Assembly: GCF_963678635.1 (NCBI RefSeq)
Contig: NC_087071.1
Coordinates: 19,963,613-20,027,612 of the forward strand
Direction of reading: 5' to 3'
DNA length: 64,000 nt
Source of the DNA: Symsagittifera roscoffensis
Taxonomy: Eukaryota; Xenacoelomorpha; Acoela; Convolutidae
Positions within the stretch are counted from its first letter, which is position 1. Each line of letters opens with the position of its first letter. Under the pieces are notes generated by a model, which saw only the letters and a program-made list of their open reading frames with translations, made no database searches and was not told the DNA's origin. The translations under genes were made by a program, and so were the position numbers. Shown in pieces: positions 54,240 through 64,000 of the stretch.

Positions 54240-55529
54240 GTAAAAGGTAGTTAAACACTAATAAGAAAATTAATAATGACAAAATGTGCGAAAACATTTG
54301 AATTAACATGTCGTTTTTAACATATTTTTCTGAAGTTGAATGTCCTTCCACACCGGCTCTTTTTTCTCAACCTCGCCTTGATCCTTGATAACAATTGGGC
54401 ATTAGAAACAAACACTTTTTTGGTAACAATTCGCAATTTTAGCTAAAAGAGCCGCAATCTTTCAATATTTAACAATGTCTGCCGTTGTTGTGATGTATCA
54501 CAAGTGGCACGAAGCTCAATTTTGTTTAAGTGTAATTTTTTGAGCGATTGTTGAAACTTTTGACTTTCTCGAGAACTACCCTGCCAAACCTGGGTTTTTG
54601 GGTTCGATTGAAGTTTCTGGCTAAGCTTCTGCCTAAGCGGCCAAGCCCAATTTTTTTAAACAAACACCTATGATTTTCGGAAATGTCATTATCTGATTTG
54701 TTGACCGTTTTGAGGCCTTTTCTCGAAAACTATCCTGCAAAATCTGATATCATTGATTTAATCGACCCAACAGGTTGTTAAAATCTTAACTTTTTATATT
54801 GCAATGTTGTTTTTTTTTTTGAAAAAGTTATGGCCTCAAACAAGTGAAAGTGTCTTGAGTTTTCTTAAAAACTACCCTATCAAATCTGAGATGAAAAATT
54901 CAATCCAAAAAAGCAGCGGTTGCGCGATGTTTCCTGCAGAAGTGGCTACTTCCTAATCTTTTGTCAGAGGAATGGTAGCTCTCTGGGGAAATTCCAAAAC
55001 TTTAAAAACTTTCGTTCTACTTATTTAATTTAGTAGACAAACAACTAAGGTTTTGGACTGAGTCCAATATTTGAAACCACGCATTTCGTCCTGCACCAGT
55101 ATAGCAATTTCAAAAAAATATCAAACACATACTTCCACTTATAGCTAAGATCTAGGTGTCCGTTATCGAGACATACGAAAATTTTGCTTCACTTAGTTTT
55201 TTCAACATTTTGAATTTTTTTACTTGTTTTTTTTTATTGTGTTGTATCGCAAGTGGTGCAAAGCTCTGCTTCGCCTGTATTTGAATCTATGTTTTCCTTG
55301 ATCCTAGAAGAGCCCTTTTTCCTGGCTTGTGAAACGTAAATATGTCGAGGCGGAGGCTGTTCTTCAATCATTTTGATAGGAACTATTGTTTGGTTTAATT
55401 GTTTGAACTTCAAGCGTTCCAAAAAAACATCTTGCTTATCCATTTTATCGCAAAAAAGCGAGATCTATTTTTTCCATTTTTAGACCTTGCTACCACCAAA
55501 CAAAATTTTGTAAATAAATGCCTCTTAAT
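54240..55529. other. Intergenic DNA downstream of TLC gene 2, with degenerate repeats
   Basis: Phrases like 'tctcgaaaactatcctgcaaaatctgat' recur at about 54567, 54721 and 54867, roughly 150 bases apart. The same family appears at about 59772, 60102 and 60255 inside the last intron of TLC gene 2. No gene recognised. Confidence 0.55.
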
Positions 55530-58500
55530 TCACAAATCGCTGTGATCTTTGTTTCTTATTAGCGCATACATGCCGACAATCATTTTATGAAACCAAAATA
55601 AGTTCATGCAACTTATTGCGAAGTACAAGGTAGTTGTGGCGACATGAAACCCAGTCTGTGATTTTGGGTCGTGGGCTATGAGGTCCAGTTGCCAGTAGAG
55701 CATCCAGGGTAAGGGGATAATGCGGCTGCAGAAGAATGTTATGAACATGCCAGTCGAGACTGCTTTGTAGACAATTGATTGTTTGGAGATTCCTGAAAAC
55801 AAAATAAACTATGTTTTTTTTCTACTGTAGCTAATTGCTACTGTCTGGTGACCTGAGTTAGCATTTCCAACTCATTTGAATTTTTGCTTGTGATTCTTCT
55901 ATCGTATTTTCATTTTAAGAAGATGACGAGTGGAAACTCAGAGGTGATACTCAAAAGCCTATGCTACTACTACCACAAATTGTTTCCATAAAACTAAAAT
56001 ATCAACAACATTCTCATCAAACACTACAAAAAGTACGGAAACCAACTTGACTTAAAATCGATTAGCCAACTTAGCTGGGATTACTTCGTCAACAAACTCA
56101 ATGATCCAATAAGCGAAAACTAATTTTGATGTTAATCTAAATAGAACAATTTGTTAAAATTGAAGACGAATCGTCTGATCTAATAAAAATCAGTAGCGGT
56201 GCAGCCCTAGGCTCCATGCTAGTCCCTTAACTTTCTTCTTATTTGTGTAAATGATTTACCAGATTCAAGCCCTCACCTCAAACGTTACGGTTTTGTTAAT
56301 GATTTGAACTCATTGCCTTAAATGAAATCGACTTAGTCAACAGAGGTCGAGAAGTTTGTAAGTGGGGTCTGAAAAATGTCGTGACCACAAATACAAGTTA
56401 GTACGAATCGCTAATTCTTAGGGGAAACTTATCAGCCCAATTAGGTAACACTGAACTGCTACCAACAGATGACCAAAAGGACCTGGGCCTCATTGTAACT
56501 CCATATCTAACATGCAATGAAAAGAGATGCGCTAAAGGAATAAAAGACACTCTTTCAATTAAAACAAATTATATCCTCAATGTGCTCATGGGTCAACAAT
56601 TTCCACTCATGTACAGGCTGCATAGTCCAAATAATAAATTGCTGCTCACAAGCTTGGTCACCAAGTAGATTAAATTGTATAAAATTTGAGCGTGTACAAA
56701 CAATTGCCACGAAGTGGATACTAAACTCTGAACTTGATTACACAGAAAGACTTCTGGAACTCAATTTATTACCAATAGGTCTTTCTCCGTAGAAATACAC
56801 GATCTTCTTTTGTATTCATCCCTGTTAAGTTAAAATCTGACATATCCATCAACGCTCAAAACTTGAGAAACTTTACCAACACAGTAGCGAGGAACACGTA
56901 CTTAACAAAAACAGACATCAAAGCCGTTAAAAAATTTTCTGTAGAAGTAAGTTTTTATACATTGTCATTAAATACTACAAAAAAAATACGAAAGCAACAA
57001 AAAATCGATAAGCCAATTTTCTTGGGATTACTCTGCCAGTAAATTGAATTATCTAAAGAATAATACGCGGAGGATTGTCTTTAACTGTATCCATTGTAAA
57101 AATTGAAAAAAAAACTTGAAACTCAATTTTGATGTTAATATATAAAGAATGGGACGCATGAACTCTTGGGTAGAAGATTTTCCCAAAAGCCTCAACTACC
57201 ACTACAAGCGGAATAAAAATATTTCTTTTTCTCATTTTTACAACCTGTGTGGCTTTTAAAGGTGCTCATACTGGGGTTGCTCATAAATTGCTGGGAGTAC
57301 TTCGTCAGCAAATTCAAATTTTGAAAAGATACGTGGAGAATCTTCTGCAACTCCATCCATTGTAACAATTAGAAAAATCTTCAAATTCATCTAACATGAA
57401 AAGAAAACTGTGAAAGACATGCGCTAAAGGAATTAAATACTTTCTTTCAATTGAAACAAATTATATCCTCAATATGCTCATGGGTAAACAATTTCCACTC
57501 ACAAACAGGCTGCATAGTCCAGATAATAAATTACTGCTCACAAGCTTGGTCATCAAGTAGATTAAATATTATAAAATTTGAGCGTGTATAAATAATTGCC
57601 ACGAAGTGGATGCTAAACTCTGACCTTGATTACACAGAAAGACTACTGGAACTCAATTTATTACCATTAAGCCTTTCCGTAGAAATACACGATCTTCTTT
57701 TGTTTTCTTCCCTGGTTAAGTCAAAATCTGACATGTCCATCATCGTTCAAACGTTTAATGATGAGAAAATTTACCAACACAATAGCGAGGAACAGGAAAT
57801 TTTCCGTAGAAATAAGTTTTTATACATTGTGATTAAATACTACGAAAAATACGAAAGGAACAAAAAAATCTTTCAGCCAACTTTCTTGGAATAACTGTCA
57901 GCAAATTGAATTATTTAAAGAGATGTACGCGGAGGATTGTCTTTAACTGTATCCATTGTAACAATTGAAAAAAAAAACTTGAAACTCAATTTTGTTGTTA
58001 ATATATAAAGAGTGGGAACAGAAAATTGAATATATAAAGAATTACCAACACAGTAGCGAGGAACACGAAGTTAACAAAAACAGACATCAAAGCCGATAAA
58101 AACGAAGTGGATTTTCAATTGTTACAATGGATACAGTTAAAGACAATCCTCCGCGTACATCTTTTTAAATAATTCAATTTGCTGACAGAGTAATTCCAAG
58201 AAAGTTGGCTGAAAGATTTTTTTTGTTGCTTTCGTATTTTTCGTAGTATTTAATGACAATGTATAAAAACTTATTTCTACGGAAATTTTTTTATCGGCTT
58301 TGATGTCTGGTTTTGTTAACTTCGTGTTCCTCGCTACTGTGTTGGTAAATTTTCTCATCATTAAAGGTTTGAACGATGATGGACATGTCAGATTTTGACT
58401 TAACCAGGGATGAAAACAAAAGAAGATCGTGTATTTCTACGGAAAGGCTTAATGGTAATAAATTGAGTTCCAGAAGTCTTTCTGTGTAATCAAGTTCAGA

Positions 58501-61500
58501 GTTTAGTATCCACTTCGTGGCAATTGTTTGTACACGCTCAAATTTTATACAATTTAATCTACTTGGTGACCAAGCTTGTGAGCAGTAATTTATTATCTGG
58601 ACTATGCAGCCTGTTTATGAGTGGAAATTGTTGACCCATGAGCATATTGAGGATATAATTTGTTTCAATTGAAAGAGTGTATTTAATTCCTTTAGCGCAT
58701 GTATTTCACAGTTTTCTTCTCATGTTGGATGAATTTGAAGATTTTTCTAATTGTTACAATGGATGGAGTTGCAGAAGATTCTCCACGTATCGTTTCAGAA
58801 AATTGAATTGAATATATAAAGAATAACCAACACAGTAGCGAGGAACACGAAGTAAACAAAAACAGACATCAAAGCCGATAAAAAATTTTCCGTAAAAATA
58901 AGTTTTTATACATTGTCATTTAATACTACGAAAAATACGAAAGCAACAAAAAAAATCTTTCAGCCAACTTTCTTGGAATAACTCTGTCAGCAAATTGAGT
59001 TGTTTAAAGAGATGTACGCGGAGGATTGTCTTTAACTGTATCCATTGTAACAATTGAAAAAAAACTTGAAACTCAATTTTGGTGTTAATATATAAAGAAT
59101 GGGACGCATGAACTCTTGGGTTGAAGAGCTTCCCAAAAGCCTCAACGACTACTACAAGCGGAATAAAAGTATTACCGTTTTGCTTTTTTACAACCTATGT
59201 GGCTTCTAAAAGTGCTCATACTGGGGTTGCTCATTTCTTGCTGGGATTACTTTGTCAGCAAATTTAAATTTCTAAAGAGATACGCGGAGAATTTTCTGCA
59301 ACTGCATCCATTGTAACAATTAGAAAAAACTTGAATTTCAAGTTTGATGTTAATATATAAAACAATGGGTCTCATAAACTCGAGGGGAGAGTATCTTCCC
59401 AAAAGCTTCAACTATTACTACAAGCGAAGTAAAATTATTACTTTTCCAGCTTAAGTGGCAAATAAAACTGCTCATTTCGATACATTTTGGGGGCAACATT
59501 AAAGCTGTGTTACCTTTGCTGCATTCGCGTTTTTTTTCCTGGTTGATATTAACAGTCTTACTTTCCTGTGTGATAAACAAATGTATGGGATTTGGTTTTT
59601 TGGTGATGCTTTGGAAAATTTTCAAAAATTACTCTACCGATGTTCAAAAAAGTGAACTAATGATTTGGGCGACTGTATATTCAGCTAGTGTTTTTTACCC
59701 CGTCTAGTGTGTCACAGCAGTCCAAAATTTTGCTGGGGGAAAGTTTTGACTCATTTGTTGGATTTTTTCTTCATTTTCTCGAAAACTATCCTAGGAAACC
59801 AGAGTAAAATTTCAATTGAAAAAAGAGGCGATACCAGTTTTTCTTGCATTAACAGCTACGTCCACTTTTTGCGTAAAAGAAGTTATGGCCCTAGAAAATG
59901 TCCAAATTTTAAACTTTTGCCTGTTTTTTTTGGAAACTTACTCTCTCGAAAATTAATTTGAAAAAACAGATTAAAGGTTCAATTAAAAAACAAGCAGTTG
60001 AAAACGTTATCTGCTCAAGCGACGTGGCCTTAATTTATGTAGAAAAGACTTTATATTCTTATAAAAATCCAGTTTCCGCAATTTTGACCGTTTTTGGAAA
60101 TGTTTTGATTTTCTCAAAAACTATCGTGCCAATTCTTCAATTATAGGCTCGAAAAAAATTGTTTTTATGCGTGTTTCCTGCAAAAGCTGCTTCGGTCAAT
60201 TCTGAGAAGGAATGAGCTGTGAATATTTGGCCCATTTGATAGACTTTGCTCTCAGTTTCCCCAAAACAACCATGCAAGTTTTGAGGTTTAGAAATCAATC
60301 GAACGGTTTTGTTGCAATGATCTCCCTAGCAAAAGCGTTTTCTCCCTAATTTTGATAGAGAATCAAGCAAGGACTTGGAAATATTTCACGGGAACATAAG
60401 CAGAAATTTCAAAGTCGTAATTTTTTCCATCTTTGGAGCTATTTAATGCCGATTTCTCGCTGGTGTTCGAAGTGCACCTTTGCCTCTTTGTATTCTAACT
60501 GAGATTTTGCTCGGAACAAAGGGTCTTTATGAGATTTGTTTGTTAGTATTCTAGGCAACCATTGGCTAATTGTCAAAATTGATTTAAGGTTTGAATGAGA
60601 ACGATTGCCTTAATCTTTGCAAGCAAGCGTATGATGCATCCCGACAGGTTTTACGGACTTTTAAGCTTATGTCAATTTATGTGGCTTGCTTAATTTGACA
60701 CAATGTCACCAGATGAAAAATGGGGCTAACTGATGTCTGCACGTATTTCCTCTTTTGGTTATAAAATCAATTTAGTTATGATGTGAAAGTATCTAACAGA
60801 CTTGCTGACTTTTGAGATTGAGAGAAGAATGAGTTATTTATAAACCTGTACATTTGAAAAACGACAAATTATTAAGACTCTTACGGCAAAGATGATGTCG
60901 CACAATCAACTACTGTTTGCAAAGTTGATACTGATTTATGTTGACAGTCAGCTGAAAGGTCAATTGAAAAAGAACGCGAATGAATATCTGCGGCAAGTTT
61001 GTTTGTTTCATCTTAATCAACTGGCCAGATGATTGTTTGTTATTTGAAATTCAAAAGAGTCAAATAGATTAATTGCGGGTTCAAAGAATTTCAAATGAGG
61101 TCAATACGAGGTTAGTATGAGCAATTTGCGGATGTGAGAATCCAAGATTCTGCTATCTGAAGTTTGAAGTCAATTTAGCCTTAATGTGTTGCGTTATGAC
61201 TGACTTTAATGGATCATTTTGTTTCACGAATAGCAGAACGAATTCAAATAGATATTTTCCGGACGACTTGGGCGGATCAACTTTGAAGCCCCTGCTACGA
61301 GGTTAAACTAAGAAACTTAAAAAGAAATTGCGAGGACAAGAAAATAGTCTGATAGCGATTCGATCGAACTGCTGACTGAAAGATTGTTTAACTTCAAAGT
61401 ATGATCAGTAATTTTAAGGGGCGTGAAAATGTTCACAGTTGAAATATCGGATACTTGGTTTTGAAGTCTAAACTGAAGAAATGAACTCGATCATGAATGA

Positions 61501-63070
61501 AGATATACTGTACCTCAGTGAAATTCTGAACTGACCAAAAATTGTTTATTGAAATTTAAATTGCTTTAAACTTTGGAAGTTATTATAATTTTGATTTTCA
61601 TTCAGTTCTTCAACTTTTTTTCTCTATAATAATAGATAGATTCAAGAGAGAAGGCTTTAGTTTGGGGTGCGTACAGTAAGCCGATGTGTCCGTAAATTAC
61701 CAGATCATTAAACCGGTTTAAGTTATAATTACATCAATTGCGAAATTAAAGATTTATAGAATAAATGTTTCCTGAGCTAAAACAATAGTTTTAAAACTAA
61801 AGGGGCCCGTGGGAAGAGTTATTTTATTCCAGTTTTCTAATGAATTTTTAGTTTTGAGGAAAAAATTTGTCATTTTGTAAAAATCTCAGTTTTTAGCTAA
61901 TGTGATTACGTAATTGAATCATGAATTTTCGGTTTACTGATCTGGTCCGCCCGTTTTCGGTTTACTGATACATCGATTTACTGACTTACCACGAGTTTGT
62001 ACTGTTCAACTTGATAATGATAGTTTCTGAAATATTTATTTGACAACCGCTGTTGTTCCAATGATTAAGACTTGTAACCCGCTTCGACTATTAGGAAACT
62101 AAATTGAAGTTTCGATTAATCTAAATGAGAATGACTCACCCAATGCGAGAATCATGAATCGCACATTGATGTAGGGGTTGGCTGTTTCCATAGCCAGGAA
62201 TACCAGTTTGGGAATGGGCCAGTTATTATCGTACATCGAGGACTGGCCTATCAGTAGACCCACTGCGTGGTGCATCATCATGAACCAGAAGTTACGCGGC
62301 ACATTTTGACACCTGAAAAGAACATATAAAAACATCACTTTTTAGTTCATGGCTACTTAATACCTTTAAGTTAATAGTCAAAATCTTTATCAAATATCTG
62401 ATGTATTTTTTTCGTAACTGCTACAAAATATGATGATCCATATCACAAATTTATGTATAGACGTTATTTGTTTAAGTCAACGAACAACGCAATTTAGAGA
62501 TTTGTCAGAATGCTTTAACACTATCTTCTTCTTTACTGCTTCTTTTCTAATGTTTTGTTTTTACCAAAAAAGACCCGAATTTTACGCTGATACGCCCCCG
62601 TAGGTTCTATTTCAGTCTTTGGAACCGTCCTCTGTAGTTCCACCTGATTATAATTTAGGAAAAAAATAATTTGGCAGCTTAATGTAAGTTTTGGACCGAA
62701 GTTGTAATAACCTGAAAATTGTATCCGCGAGCAGATACGCACACAATAGCGCATTTGCCTTTCGAAAACAAAACTGCATACCATCTTGATTGTCTCTAGG
62801 AAGATAAATAAACAGTGATAAACAAGCATAGCTGGTTGCAAACAAAGACGCTATAGTTGACCCAAGGTCAACGCAAAACGCGTTGATTTTAGTCGGGTCA
62901 TTTTTGAATTTACGAATGTAAAGCGGAATCAATTTGGGAGTTACGTGGTAAAATAAGAAATATGGTATGAAATAAATTGTTACGTGGTTGTAGTAATCGA
63001 AATTAAGTTCTGATTTGAAGTTTGCCCAATAATTACGCCGAAACGGCCCGTAATCTAGCGGGTAAAACAT
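55530..63070 (-). CDS. TLC-domain membrane protein, gene 2 (3 exons, about 264 aa)
   Basis: Exons on the minus strand: 63070-62712, 62312-62140, 55792-55530. Lengths 359, 173 and 263 give a 795-base CDS, phases 2 and 1, junctions GT-AG. Several hydrophobic helices, the first at residues about 29-50. The TLC hallmarks are a His pair at 134-135 (MMHHAVGLL) and E162 with PYINVRF (166-172), the same 27-residue spacing as in gene 1. Aligned stretches include ELNFDYYNH with ELTWDYYEN and CAYLLADTIFR with QAYLLLDTFYR. Role probably lipid-related membrane protein, substrate unknown. The last intron (55793-62139) sits at the same codon and phase as intron 3 of gene 1; the first intron does not match gene 1. 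The product ends in a short polar tail. Confidence 0.85.
55900..57070 (+). pseudogene. LINE relic A in the last intron of TLC gene 2
   Basis: Decayed RT C-terminal half in several phases: a VCKWGLKNVVTTNTS stretch (about 56355), KDLGLIVTPYLTCNEK (about 56477), then IINCCSQAWSPS, KFERVQTIATKWILNS and LDYTERLLELNLLPI (56620-56790). These are the usual post-catalytic LINE motifs. Antisense to the host gene. Confidence 0.75.
57336..58796. repeat. Long inverted repeat of the LINE family (about 640 bp arms)
   Basis: 57336-57970 and 58112-58796 are inverted copies, ending in matching 'gatacgtggagaatcttctgcaactcc' type sequence at the outer ends and 'aactgtatccattgtaacaattgaaa' at the inner ends. 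About 140 bases separate them. A third, direct copy of the inner part lies at 58800-59065. Confidence 0.8.
57403..57970 (+). pseudogene. LINE relic B, same family as relic A
   Basis: Contains the 94-codon frame 57610-57894 (LDYTERLLELNLLPL, DLLLFSSLVKSKSDMSIIV). Nearly the same sequence as 56530-57065, and inverted at 58112-58700. Confidence 0.75.
58800..59330 (+). pseudogene. LINE relic C (3' end only)
   Basis: Repeats the last 250 bases of relic B (ctcttgggttgaagagcttcc and cttgctgggattactttgtcagc are recognisable landmarks). No open frame of note. Confidence 0.6.
59331..62139 (-). other. Remainder of the last intron of TLC gene 2
   Basis: Degenerate repeats of the 'ctcgaaaactatcct' family at about 59772, 60102 and 60255. 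From 60480 to 62100 I see nothing coding or structured. Confidence 0.5.
62313..62711 (-). other. Intron 1 of TLC gene 2 (399 bp) with matching splice-site repeats
   Basis: On the minus strand the donor reads AATTTTCAG|GTTATT and the acceptor TTCTTTTCAG|GTGTCA. TTTTCAGGT is therefore present at both ends. Reading through the donor keeps frame for about 22 codons. Confidence 0.75.
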
Positions 63071-64000
63071 TTAAGATGAGGTAGCGAAAATTTGCCTTAT
63101 TCACAACACCAGTACAATGAACTTGAAAGATGACCTATAAAACTTCCATCTGTAGTATTCAAAAGTCATTCAAGTCAACCAAGAGTAGAAAGTCACTGAA
63201 AGGTGCTCTAAACATGACACTGAATTAATTGTTATATTTGATGTACTTCGCAAAATTAATTAAGCGCAGCTGTAAGCACAACTTAATCACAGATTTTGTA
63301 GACCTCATTTTTTTTGAAATTTTTAAAGATGCTTACGGTTTCCTGAAATTAGATTCAAAAATAAATATATTAAAACCGTAAGTAACTGCATTTTAAATGA
63401 AGAGTAAAATAGTTTGGAAAATTTCTATTTTTTTTCTAAGCTAATGTAATCTATCTGAATTATACATCATTTTGATTATTTAAAGGTAAAGAACGTTAAC
63501 ATTTTTTCGAATCTGAATCCACGTTTAGTTGCTTTAACCGGACTTAGAGCGACGTATCAAAAGATCCATTGCCCGCAATAATCTTTTCCTTTAACTGACT
63601 GTACGATAGTCATGTGACCAGGACTTTACCATTGTAATTGATTATTTAGAAAAAAAATCAATTGTCAAAGTTATCTGAAAATGAGATGACCAAGTTATAA
63701 ATCATGGTATACTTTCCGTTTAAAACGAAAAGCTATTTTTGAAATAAATTCAAGAACAGTCGCTGGGTTATCTACATATTGAAATTCCCGTTTTAGGAAA
63801 AGAGAAGTTTTATCAAAATGTTTGAGATTTTTTTTTCTATTTCGCAACAAATTGATTTTTTTAGGAAGTATTTTACCGATTGTCAAAAATTTGGTACCAA
63901 TAGAAAAATTTTTCTTATCATGTGGCCGGCATATTCTCGTTGAGTTTTTGCACCTTACTCAATTTTCTACAGCTTTCAAAAATTTTGATTGGGCCATGTT
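63071..64000 (-). other. Upstream region of TLC gene 2
   Basis: AT-rich. No further exon, TATA box or repeat that I can support. The open stretch at 63695-63886 (minus) has no domain. Confidence 0.4.

Noticed and set aside
57053-59625. Minus-strand frames repeated around the LINE relics (for example 58137-58361, 59350-59625)
   Set aside because: They are antisense readings or the inverted copy of the same LINE family, not separate genes.

Overview
The window looks like invertebrate animal DNA. It is AT-rich, uses the standard genetic code and GT-AG introns, carries two intron-containing membrane-protein genes, and is dominated by transposable elements of at least six kinds. I cannot name the species from sequence alone.

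Layout: 1-3100 is AT-rich intergenic DNA with one tRNA-like relic. 3101-31601 is a composite: a very large minus-strand, envelope-bearing Ty3/gypsy-type LTR element (409 and 408 bp LTRs, about 18.8 kb of its own sequence) split by a complete plus-strand BEL/Pao element at 19503-29210. The BEL/Pao element has 439 bp LTRs and an exact 5 bp target duplication (CTTTT). Read on the minus strand, the host element runs leader, small ORFs, gag, protease, RT/RNase H, integrase, env-like gene, then Ser/Pro-rich accessory ORFs with two internal tandem duplications. The BEL/Pao element has a leader with 50 bp and 37 bp tandem arrays, an extra ORF before gag, and a gag-pol broken by a shift, an 8 bp duplication and two nonsense codons.

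33127-39069 and 55530-63070 are two minus-strand tandem paralogues encoding TLC-domain membrane proteins of about 262 and 264 residues. I worked out their exon structures: all junctions are GT-AG and phases agree. Their last intron is shared and the upstream introns differ. The introns and the 16 kb between the genes hold a FLYWCH zinc-finger relic between inverted repeats, a hAT-type MITE with 8 bp target duplications, several non-LTR retrotransposon (LINE) relics, a Penelope-like relic with a GIY-YIG remnant, and a second relic of the ORF found before gag in the BEL/Pao element.

The most unusual signals are: an array of decayed copies of an exon end plus splice donor inside intron 3 of the first TLC gene; a tRNA-type A/B-box pair inside the BEL/Pao LTRs; a 16 bp perfect hairpin where the Ty3 RT catalytic motif should be; a 399 bp intron with the same 9 bp at both splice junctions; and near-identical Ty3 LTRs around a badly decayed interior. 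Many 1-nt shifts could also be assembly errors, which raw reads would settle.
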